Source: CAZKCK01 sp964552325 (GTDB taxonomy: Bacteria; Bacteroidota; Bacteroidia; Bacteroidales; TTA-H9). From it: a stretch of 14,902 nucleotides of DNA. The stretch is from NCBI GenBank assembly GCA_964552325.1, contig CAZKHA010000080.1, positions 1-14,902 of the forward strand. Reading direction: 5' to 3'. The notes beneath the pieces were generated by a model. The model ran no database searches and had not been told where the DNA came from. It saw only the letters and a list, made by a program, of their open reading frames with translations. This document shows, piece by piece, positions 1 through 6,302 of this stretch. The translations under genes were made by a program, and so were the position numbers. How positions within the stretch are numbered: position 1 is the first letter of the stretch; each line of letters opens with the position of its first letter.

Positions 1-310
1 GGCTTAAAGTCTCTGACAATTTTTAGAGAACGCATTCCTTTATTATTATGCCTTCAAAGGTAATTAGTTTGTTTGCCTAACCAATTATTTTTCAAAAAAT
101 TTAAAAATATTGTTGGTAATCCACGTAGTCCAATACATAAAATGATGATGGTTTCTGCACCGCCAATGGTAAATCTCCGATTTTGTTCCTGAGGTAAAGT
201 AACGAGCAACTTGGTGATTCGATTATGGAGTTGTCAATTAAGCTTATGTGGCAATGTTTGCGTCGTCTATTTGTGAGTCGTTGCACTTTTGGGAGTTAGT
301 TCCCTGTTTG

Positions 311-400
311 TTGCAGCGTGAGGGATAGGAGCGGAAAGCCCGCAGCGAGGCACGAGCGAGGACTTGCAGCAGATAGCCCGACCCGCAGGGGCACGCCCAA
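311..400. repeat. GC-rich structured element, possible dispersed Bacteroidota repeat
   Basis: This block is much richer in GC than the AT-rich sequence around it and has no credible coding role. It can form small hairpins, for example GCGG-AAAGC-CCGC at 331-343 and CCC-GCA-GGG at 382-390. The wording (GAGGGATAGGAGCGG, AGCCCG, GACCCGCAGGGGCACGCCC) resembles, from memory, a sequence that recurs in intergenic regions of many Bacteroidota genomes, often just downstream of genes and with no agreed function. Only one copy is in the window, so the repeat status rests on recollection. Boundaries are approximate and the active strand is unknown. Confidence 0.4.
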
Positions 401-431
401 AAAATCAGCCCTGAACAGCTAGGCAACAACC

Positions 432-467
432 AAAAATAAAAAACCCCCTCAGCATACGCATTGGGGG
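432..467 (-). terminator. Rho-independent terminator, leftward
   Basis: Read on the minus strand, a stem of five G-C pairs (CCCCC at 467-463 with GGGGG at 448-444) is followed directly by TTTTTTATTTTT. Two more G-C/C-G pairs (452-453 with 458-459) can form inside the loop. The T-tract lies only on the minus-strand side, so it serves leftward transcripts. The nearest is the sigma factor / barrel protein / PKD protein operon, whose last stop codon is about 300 bp upstream, which implies a long 3' UTR. Confidence 0.62.
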
Positions 468-519
468 CAGCAGAATTAACCAAAACAAAGCCTCATAGAC
501 AATAGGATTTTAACTAGTT

Positions 520-551
520 GCGAAGGGTTTGCTGTTCCAACTTCGCTTTTT
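520..551 (+). terminator. Possible weak rightward terminator hairpin
   Basis: A six-base stem, GCGAAG (520-525) and CTTCGC (541-546), with a possible inner TTG/CAA pairing, is followed by five T residues (547-551). It would act on rightward transcription, but no rightward gene is visible to its left in the window. It may end a transcript starting outside the window or be fortuitous. Confidence 0.28.
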
Positions 552-762
552 CACACTCACTAAAAATATACCTTGGATAATTCGCCATCACTGAGTTGCG
601 GCCAAAGGGCCAGGTTATTGTAGAATTGTTAAATAGGTTCGATTTTAGGGGTTATACAATACGTGTATCCGTTTTATTTGAAAGATTGCTCTCTCAATTG
701 CAACGATTACCCTCTATAAACCCTCGTTCAACCAATGGTTGCCTGAGTTGCCTGGAAAAATC

Positions 763-2751
763 TTACTTTTTTAAAATTTTTCTGGTAAGCGAAAAGCCGT
801 CGGGTGTGATAAGCCTCAGCAAATACGCACCTGGGCTGAGCTTGTGCATATTGATGGTGAGGGAATTTGGGCCTTGTGTTATTGCCCGATCCTCCGTTAT
901 GAGCTGCCGGCCCCATAAATCGCTAATTCCGATGGCTAAGGTTGCTGGGCATTTGCCAGTTAACGAAACAGTTAACACATCGGAAACGGGATTGGGATAT
1001 ACATCGGATATATCTGAAACAACCTCAGAGCCTCGTTCGGCTATGCTGTAAGTTATGGTCATATCTTTGATGGTGAAGCTGATATCGGCGATTGAATCGT
1101 TTGATTCATCGAGTTCAAAGGTAAGCGGGATGGCGTATTTGCCCGTAATTTCGGGTGTAAGTGAATAATTGCCAAAAGGCACATCGGTAAACTCAAAAAA
1201 GCCATCCTGGTTGCTAAATGCGCAGCGTTTGATATCGTTATCGGGTGTGCAAAGGTAGATGGCCACATTGTAGGCGGGTATGCTTAAGAAATTCTCGTGA
1301 TTGAAATCGTAAAAGATGGAGCCTGTTATTCCGCCATTACCTGCCAAAAGCTGGGGATTGTTGAGCAAGTTGATATCCGCATTGTAGGTATCCTGATCAA
1401 GGGTAAGTATGTTGGCAGCTGTCCAAAGGGTGGTGTTGCCGGTATAGGTTGGCATAAACTGTCCGTAATGTTGTGAACTGGGATGCAGTGCCGCTTTAAC
1501 CATATAATTACCAGCGGGCAAGCCATAAAAATAATAGATGCCCCACATGCCCATGGCTGCAGAATCTACCATCGAAACGATTCCATCTTTTTCGCGATAC
1601 AGATGTACTTCGAGCGTATCCACCAATAATCCGCTGGCAAAAACCTGGCCAGCCAAAACAAAGTAGTTGTTTTGTGCAATAACAACTTCCTGGCATTGGG
1701 TTGCGCTACAATCTTCATTTACACGAATTTCGAGGCATACGGTGTAGGTACCACTGGATGCATAGTTGTGAGAGGGGTTTTGGACGGTTGATGTATTCCC
1801 ATCGCCAAAGTCCCATAGATAATCGGTACTGTTGGCCGAAGAATTGTTAACAAAATGCATCAAGGTATATTCACTCGGATCAACAATGTAATTATAATCA
1901 GCTGTGCATTCTATAATTTCTGCAACATGAATGCTTTGATTTGTTATCCACTCGCAGCTATAGGCATCAACAGTTCGCAGCGTTACGTTATAATCACCGG
2001 GGCCTTCAAAGTTATAGTTAATGGTTTGGCCTTGCATTAGCACGCCTCCTCCAAAATCCCAAAAATATTCGGTAGTGTAAGGACTGTTTGTAACGGCGCT
2101 AAACTGGCCTGAATAGCCAGTAAGTTGGTAGTTGAATTGGCTTTGGCAATCGTAGCCGGGTTCAACAACTATATCGTGGCATATAGAATCGGAACATGAA
2201 TTGTTGGCATTGTAAACCTTTAAACAAGCTTGGTAGGTGCCTGGGGTATAAATATGCTGTGGATTCAACTCGCTTGAAAAATGCCCATCGCCAAAATCCC
2301 ATTTCACATCTGTAAAATCGCCTGTTGATGTATTGTTGAAATGAACCAAATAGGAATTGGCAGTATCATAATTATAGGTATAACTGGCATAACAGCCACT
2401 TGGTGGGTTAAGGCAAATGCTAAAATTGCAGCTAAAGGTGCAATTGCTTGCCGAAAAGCTCATGATGGTATCATGAATAAAATACTGGCAATCGGGTGTT
2501 ACTACAAAAGCGGTACCCGTTATGCCCGAGGGCACTTGGAAGGTGTCAAAATAGAAGCCGTTGAGGTCGGTAACCAAGCTATTGAAGTAAACTTGGGAGT
2601 TGCTAGTGGTTGCAGCAATAACCAAGGGATGGTTGGCCGCGGGCAGGCTGCTGTTGTTGTCGTGAATTTGGCCACTTATAGTTACAACATACTGGCTTTT
2701 AATCAGTAGTGCTGGTAGTAACAAAAATAAAAGTAGGATATATCTCTTCAT
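763..2751 (-). CDS. Secreted PKD-domain protein with T9SS C-terminal sorting domain
   Basis: A 662-residue exported protein of unknown specific role, probably displayed on or released from the cell surface. An N-terminal signal peptide (about 1-20, ending KSQ) leads into a beta-sandwich region resembling a carboxypeptidase-regulatory-like domain (about 24-115). Three PKD domains follow (about 120-195, 203-277, 283-358) with the core motifs WDFGDG at 151, WDFGGG at 231 and WDFGDG at 313; the middle copy is slightly degenerate. Two more sandwich-like segments (about 365-460 and 473-560) precede a type A T9SS sorting domain (about 582-662), marked by VYPNPVSD and LSPGAYLLRL. PKD domains usually mediate adhesion or substrate binding; no catalytic motif is visible. 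It is the last gene of the sigma factor operon, 4 bp after the barrel protein, so it may be an output of that regulatory pair. The ATG at 2751 is well supported by the signal peptide. Confidence 0.88.
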   Translation of the reverse strand: MKRYILLLFLLLPALLIKSQYVVTISGQIHDNNSSLPAANHPLVIAATTSNSQVYFNSLVTDLNGFYFDTFQVPSGITGTAFVVTPDCQYFIHDTIMSFSASNCTFSCNFSICLNPPSGCYASYTYNYDTANSYLVHFNNTSTGDFTDVKWDFGDGHFSSELNPQHIYTPGTYQACLKVYNANNSCSDSICHDIVVEPGYDCQSQFNYQLTGYSGQFSAVTNSPYTTEYFWDFGGGVLMQGQTINYNFEGPGDYNVTLRTVDAYSCEWITNQSIHVAEIIECTADYNYIVDPSEYTLMHFVNNSSANSTDYLWDFGDGNTSTVQNPSHNYASSGTYTVCLEIRVNEDCSATQCQEVVIAQNNYFVLAGQVFASGLLVDTLEVHLYREKDGIVSMVDSAAMGMWGIYYFYGLPAGNYMVKAALHPSSQHYGQFMPTYTGNTTLWTAANILTLDQDTYNADINLLNNPQLLAGNGGITGSIFYDFNHENFLSIPAYNVAIYLCTPDNDIKRCAFSNQDGFFEFTDVPFGNYSLTPEITGKYAIPLTFELDESNDSIADISFTIKDMTITYSIAERGSEVVSDISDVYPNPVSDVLTVSLTGKCPATLAIGISDLWGRQLITEDRAITQGPNSLTINMHKLSPGAYLLRLITPDGFSLTRKILKK

Positions 2752-2755
2752 AAAA

Positions 2756-4132
2756 TTAGTTGCTTAAAGAAATCAGCAAGGCTGCACGAACTTCAAAAGA
2801 GTAGGGCTTTTGGGTGGTACTGGCCTTTTCGTAAACGGAGTTAAAATAATACTTGAATTGTGGTTCAATTTCAAAACCAAACATTCTATTGAATCGATAA
2901 CCAGCATTTAAGCCCAAAACGGCCTGCCAGTTGGTTTTTACACGGTCGGGGGTAAGGTTGTTTACGTTCAACACTAAATCTTTTCCGGGGTTGTATGCAT
3001 CATCCGATTCTTTTTCGTGAATAAGGATAGATAACATAGGGCCAGCCCTTAAGCCCAGTGTTGTACGTTTCGATTGTATCACATCGTACCCCAAGATGAG
3101 GGGCAATTGCAAATAGGTGTACCGTTTTTCGATATACGAAACATTGGTACTCTTGGCAGTATCAAAAAGATCTTGATCGCTTAGGTAGTATTCGGGGTTT
3201 ACCTTATGGTTTTGTGCATCGAAGGTAAACTTTATGGAATCGAGCCGTTTGTAGGTTGAGAGGTAATTATGGTATTCATAGGCAATCTCGCTAACACCTT
3301 GCGCAATTGAAAGCCCTATACCCGTGCGGATGGAATAGCGTTCGATACGGTACGAAGCCTCTAGCCCAAGGTTATGCACATATTTGCTTTTTTGGTCAAC
3401 GGTGTTAAACATCCACTCGGGCGTATATTGGAGCCCAACGGAAAGCTGCTTGCTGCTGCGCGGGATGATGTATGGAGCAATTTTAACCTCCTTTAGCGAG
3501 TCTTTTAAAACGACTTCGTCAGGCACAAAGGTCTTAACTTTCAAATTTTTTCGAGGGGCAATTGTTGATATTGCTGAGGTTGAGCTAATGGCAAATGCTG
3601 TTGGTTTATTGATAGGCATGGGATGCAATAGCGATGACCAATTGGTGGTTGGTTGCGGAGTTTGCTGCTCATTTTCAAGGCTTACTGCAGGTGATTGAAC
3701 CTTTGTTACTACGGAAACTGATTTCGTTTGGGTTATTGGTTTGCTAGTGCTATTCACATCGGTGTTATCGGAGAGGCTATTTGTATTGGCAGATGTTTTA
3801 GCAGTGGGTTCAGCTTGTGGTGCTTGGGTAGAAGCGCTGGGCGTAGATGGCTGAGCGGATGATGCAGGACTGGTGGATGAGTCAACAACCAGCGGTTGAA
3901 TAGTTTGCGGAGCATAGTTGGACGGCCATAAGCCTGAAATCCATACGATGCCAATGATACAAGCAGCCACGGCGGCAAGAAACAAGGTATTCCTTAAAAT
4001 CCGTTTGCTGCGAAGGGCCTTTTCACGTTGAGCCCTTTGCAGGAATAAAGCTTTCGCATCGGGTGATGGTTCCACGCGGTGCTGCTTCAGCTTGCTTGCC
4101 AGAAAGGTATCAAATGCAGGTTTATTTTCCAT
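2756..4132 (-). CDS. N-terminal transmembrane, C-terminal outer-membrane beta-barrel protein (putative sigma partner)
   Basis: A 458-residue protein in three parts. Residues 1-47 are short, charged and presumably cytoplasmic. A single hydrophobic helix lies at about 48-68. Residues 69-225 form a low-complexity Ser/Thr/Pro/Ala/Gln-rich linker, and residues 228-458 look like an outer-membrane beta-barrel of the PorT / porin-like type, with alternating strands such as LSVGLQYTPEW, YLQLPLILGYD and TTLGLRAGPML. No signal peptidase site is obvious after the helix, so the protein may span from the inner to the outer membrane. Its gene overlaps the upstream sigma factor by 11 bp, the position typical of an anti-sigma factor, and its short N-terminus plus helix fits that layout, but I see no FecR domain and no zinc-binding HxxxCxxC motif. 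An anti-sigma role is inference; the barrel fold is fairly secure. Confidence 0.8.
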   Translation of the reverse strand: MENKPAFDTFLASKLKQHRVEPSPDAKALFLQRAQREKALRSKRILRNTLFLAAVAACIIGIVWISGLWPSNYAPQTIQPLVVDSSTSPASSAQPSTPSASTQAPQAEPTAKTSANTNSLSDNTDVNSTSKPITQTKSVSVVTKVQSPAVSLENEQQTPQPTTNWSSLLHPMPINKPTAFAISSTSAISTIAPRKNLKVKTFVPDEVVLKDSLKEVKIAPYIIPRSSKQLSVGLQYTPEWMFNTVDQKSKYVHNLGLEASYRIERYSIRTGIGLSIAQGVSEIAYEYHNYLSTYKRLDSIKFTFDAQNHKVNPEYYLSDQDLFDTAKSTNVSYIEKRYTYLQLPLILGYDVIQSKRTTLGLRAGPMLSILIHEKESDDAYNPGKDLVLNVNNLTPDRVKTNWQAVLGLNAGYRFNRMFGFEIEPQFKYYFNSVYEKASTTQKPYSFEVRAALLISLSN

Positions 4133-4706
4133 TGGGTGATACAGGCCGATTTTTAGAGCTCAACATTAGGATATTCTTTTTAAGCAGATTACGAGCTTTC
4201 AACAGTTGTGTCTTAGAAGTACTTTCGCTACAATTGAGCATGGCTGCAATTTCTTTGTGGCTGTAATCTTCAAAAACATACATATTGAAAACGGTACGGT
4301 AACCGGTTGGCAAATTGCCAATCAGGGAGTGGATTTCATCTGTTGATACGCCCAGTGATTCTGGGCTGAAAGGCGCGTCGTCTTCCTCAGGACCAACATC
4401 ACCAATCTGTTCAATATCAATCAGGTTACGGGTTTTCATTTTATCCCTGATGAAATTAAGCGACAAATTCACCATAATGCGCTTCATCCAGCCTTCGAAC
4501 GAGCCGGCATGGCGCGGTTCAAACTTACCGATACTGTTCAGAATCCGGATAAAGCCTTCCTGAAGGATATCTTCAGCATCGGCCCTGTGAGGAACATATC
4601 GCATACAAACGCTTAAAAGCATGGGCGCATAGCGATCAAATAAGATCTCAAGCGCACGGCTTTTGCCTTTGATGCAATCTTTAATCAGTTCCTGCTCCGA
4701 AATCAT
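4122..4706 (-). CDS. RNA polymerase ECF-type sigma factor (sigma-70 family)
   Basis: A 194-residue extracytoplasmic-function sigma factor of normal length for the family. Region 2 spans about residues 21-90 and includes the conserved DAEDILQEGFIRI stretch and the following aromatic/basic positions (FEGWMKRI). An acidic linker at about 98-125 (EEDDAPFSPES) joins it to region 4 at about 126-178, whose helix-turn-helix reads YSHKEIAAMLNCSESTSKTQL. It has no region 1 or 3, as expected. The gene starts the leftward operon; its stop overlaps the start of the barrel protein by 11 bp, which suggests translational coupling. It probably directs RNA polymerase to a small set of envelope or surface genes, including its own operon, but no matching promoter motif could be established from one locus. 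The ATG start is supported by the typical opening of region 2. Confidence 0.92.
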   Translation of the reverse strand: MISEQELIKDCIKGKSRALEILFDRYAPMLLSVCMRYVPHRADAEDILQEGFIRILNSIGKFEPRHAGSFEGWMKRIMVNLSLNFIRDKMKTRNLIDIEQIGDVGPEEDDAPFSPESLGVSTDEIHSLIGNLPTGYRTVFNMYVFEDYSHKEIAAMLNCSESTSKTQLLKARNLLKKNILMLSSKNRPVSPNGK

Positions 4707-4933
4707 TGCATGTAATCAAGTTAGTTAACACAGCTTGGTTGATTGGTTGCCTGTGTAGGGATAAAAATTTCGGCTAAGATACAATTTTTTCTTTTCAACT
4801 TACTACCTTTCAGAAATTTAGCCAAGGATGTTGATAAATACATATATCAAAAAATCTTTTAAACAATTCACATCCAAAGCTTTTCATACAATACAATTAT
4901 TTGTACCGACTAATATTATGAACAGAATTGATC
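4707..4933. other. Intergenic region: sigma operon upstream region and end of iadA
   Basis: This 227-bp AT-rich gap separates the iadA stop from the sigma factor start; both genes point left. It must contain the sigma operon promoter unless iadA reads through. I found no clean match to the Bacteroidota promoter pattern (TTTG about 20 bases before TAnnTTTG); near matches on the minus strand, such as TATCTTAG (4781-4774), have poorly spaced upstream boxes. No T-tract terminator is evident after iadA. Confidence 0.5.
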
Positions 4934-4946
4934 TTATCGTTCATAA
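4916..4946 (-). repeat. Perfect 8-bp inverted repeat across the iadA stop codon
   Basis: TTATGAAC (4916-4923) and GTTCATAA (4939-4946) are perfect reverse complements with a 15-base spacer that contains the iadA stop codon (4934-4936). In the iadA transcript this would be a hairpin at the 3' end. It has no following run of T, so it may protect the mRNA end or be a weak or factor-dependent terminator rather than an intrinsic one. Confidence 0.35.
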
Positions 4947-6103
4947 CTTCCTTTAACAACAGCTTGGCCATCTATGACGAACCATTTCCCTTTAGCCATA
5001 ACACTAATTAGCTTAAAATCAAGATTAAGCAAAAGCAAATCTGCATCACAACCCACTTCTATGCGTCCTTTGCTGGCCAGTTTTAATATACGGGCTGGAT
5101 TAAGGGTTAAGGGTAAGAGAGCTTGCTCAAGAGGGATGCCTTCGTTTAAAACGGCATCTACCATTTCACGCAAATTTGCATGAGGTGTAGCCGTAACCAT
5201 GGAGGTAAGTTCGCCGCTTATCGGGTCAAAGCCTGGCAATGAGCCTCCCGCATCGCTCGTAAACGTTATATGCTCTTGAGGAACACCGGCTTGCAGCAAC
5301 TTTCGCAAGGCCGTTGAGGGTTTTACCTCTTCATCGGCATAATAGGGATAACTGCTGGTGGTGATGTCAACATACCCCTTTTTGCCATAGATTAAGGCAT
5401 CTTCAAATATCCAGAAATTGCGGTTGCAATGCGTTGGAAGAAACTGACGATAAGATAGTTGGCTGTTGGCAACTGCGTCGTGAATTGGTTGAAAAGGGTT
5501 TTGTGCATCGCCCATATGCAAGTTCACTATGCCGGCTTTGCCTCCCAACATGCCACCCACGCGTGCCTGTGCTGCTATTCGAATCAACTCATTAAGCGAT
5601 GGCACAGAAGATCGGTGATCGGAGATGGCCACCTCACCTACGCCAACAACTTCCTGAATCAGGCTCAAATCGCGGGCAACATCGCCGGTGATTGTGGTGG
5701 TGGGCACCTGATAGGAACCTGTGTAAATATACGCAGTAATACCTTCATTTGTAAGGCCTTTTGCCCGCATTAAAACCGATTCAACGCTTCGTGTTATGCC
5801 ATCGGTACCTAAACAGCCTACCACAGTGGTTACGCCAGCGGTGGTATAATCGGTTAACTGTAGCTCGGGCGTTCGTGAAGCGGGCCCACCTTCGCCACCA
5901 GCCCCGGCTATGTGCACATGGGCATCAATAATTCCGGGTATCATTATCATTCCATCGGCCATGGTTACAACCACATCCGAAAGCTCAGGTAAATCTATTT
6001 GTTCTGCCAGGTACACTATTTTGCCTTCAGCTATCAACACATCATACTTCCCCATTTTATGAGGGGAATATACAGTAGCATTTTTTATCAATTGTAAAGC
6101 CAT
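4934..6103 (-). CDS. iadA: Isoaspartyl (beta-aspartyl) dipeptidase
   Basis: A zinc-dependent amidohydrolase that cleaves beta-aspartyl dipeptides; with beta-Asp-Arg it completes cyanophycin breakdown. The ATG at 6103 gives 389 residues, matching E. coli IadA (390). The frame extends 12 codons upstream to a TTG at 6139, but that segment (MLLHPKIINSDI) does not look like family sequence. Numbered from the TTG, expected active-site residues are present: H74/H76 (HVH), E83, T112, Y143, R176 (DHRS), H208 (HMGD), H237 and R240 (THCNR), D296 and S300 (SDAGGS). The position of the carboxylated metal-bridging Lys162 of E. coli is Glu169 here (GVGEVAISDHRS). There is no signal peptide, so the enzyme is cytoplasmic. 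It is transcribed divergently from the cyanophycinase operon across about 200 bp, which suggests shared control. Confidence 0.92.
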   Translation of the reverse strand: MALQLIKNATVYSPHKMGKYDVLIAEGKIVYLAEQIDLPELSDVVVTMADGMIMIPGIIDAHVHIAGAGGEGGPASRTPELQLTDYTTAGVTTVVGCLGTDGITRSVESVLMRAKGLTNEGITAYIYTGSYQVPTTTITGDVARDLSLIQEVVGVGEVAISDHRSSVPSLNELIRIAAQARVGGMLGGKAGIVNLHMGDAQNPFQPIHDAVANSQLSYRQFLPTHCNRNFWIFEDALIYGKKGYVDITTSSYPYYADEEVKPSTALRKLLQAGVPQEHITFTSDAGGSLPGFDPISGELTSMVTATPHANLREMVDAVLNEGIPLEQALLPLTLNPARILKLASKGRIEVGCDADLLLLNLDFKLISVMAKGKWFVIDGQAVVKGSYER

Positions 6104-6181
6104 AATATCGCTATTGATTATTTTCGGGTGCAGTAGCAAGGACGATTGGCTCAGCCCAACTACCTATATACTATTATGAGA

Positions 6182-6212
6182 ATTGTAATAAAATGCAAAA
6201 AAAGTACTTTTT
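6182..6212 (+). promoter_or_regulatory. Candidate promoter for the cyanophycinase/SusCD operon
   Basis: ATTG (6182-6185) followed 19 bases later by TACTTTTT (6205-6212) resembles the Bacteroidota -33 TTTG / -7 TAnnTTTG pattern with one mismatch in each box. A second, less well spaced option is TTTG (6211-6214) with TATCCTTG (6240-6247), 25 bases apart. Either would give a 5' leader of roughly 50-85 bases before the ATG at 6303. No convincing promoter was found for iadA on the opposite strand. Confidence 0.3.
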
Positions 6213-6220
6213 TGCGAACC

Positions 6221-6240
6221 ACCAATCAAAAAAAATTGGT
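6221..6240. promoter_or_regulatory. Inverted repeat, possible operator, in the divergent control region
   Basis: ACCAAT (6221-6226) and ATTGGT (6235-6240) are perfect inverted half-sites separated by C plus seven A residues. The repeat lies between iadA and the cyanophycinase operon, just downstream of the candidate rightward promoter, where a dimeric regulator could affect both directions. The rigid A-tract spacer is compatible with a protein site; a weak RNA hairpin is the alternative. A six-base arm can occur by chance. Confidence 0.3.
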
Positions 6241-6302
6241 ATCCTTGCAAAACCAAAATTACCTAACAGCCTTCAGGAGGCTAGCATAAATGCTCAACAA
6301 TT

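Larger units (their letters stand above)
1..762. other. Long non-coding stretch at the left edge
   Basis: No reading frame here looks like a real gene. The open frames are short, low in complexity or antisense to better features, and none has a recognisable motif. What can be seen: an AT-rich imperfect inverted repeat at about 80-117 (ACCAA/TTGGT arms flanking TATTTTT/AAAAATA); a GC-rich structured block at about 311-400; a leftward terminator at 432-467; and a weaker rightward terminator-like hairpin at 520-551. The part from about 484 to 762 is probably the 3' untranslated region of the leftward PKD-protein operon. A short hairpin (CAACC, loop AAT, GGTTG, 729-741) lies just past that operon's last stop codon but has no T-tract, so I do not call it a terminator. 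Confidence 0.6.

Noticed and set aside
244..483. Leftward 79-codon open frame over the GC-rich block
   Set aside because: It runs through the leftward terminator and the GC-rich element, has an odd composition rich in Cys, Ser and Arg, and no family features. Similar spurious frames arise wherever this kind of repeat occurs.
596..1051. Rightward 151-codon open frame
   Set aside because: It starts at TTG and lies mostly antisense to the T9SS sorting domain of the PKD protein, which is clearly coding. It has no recognisable domain.
763..2751. PKD/T9SS protein as part of the cyanophycin locus
   Set aside because: It is in a separate operon with the sigma factor, has no S51 or binding motif that links it to cyanophycin, and PKD-T9SS proteins are common in Bacteroidota. 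Proximity alone is not enough.
4122..4706. ECF sigma factor as the regulator of the SusCD operon
   Set aside because: The usual arrangement needs a FecR-type anti-sigma factor and an STN domain on SusC; neither is present. The sigma factor is instead coupled to its own barrel protein and PKD gene.
6104..6139. TTG start at 6139 for iadA
   Set aside because: The extra 12 residues do not match the family N-terminus, and the ATG at 6103 gives the length of E. coli IadA.
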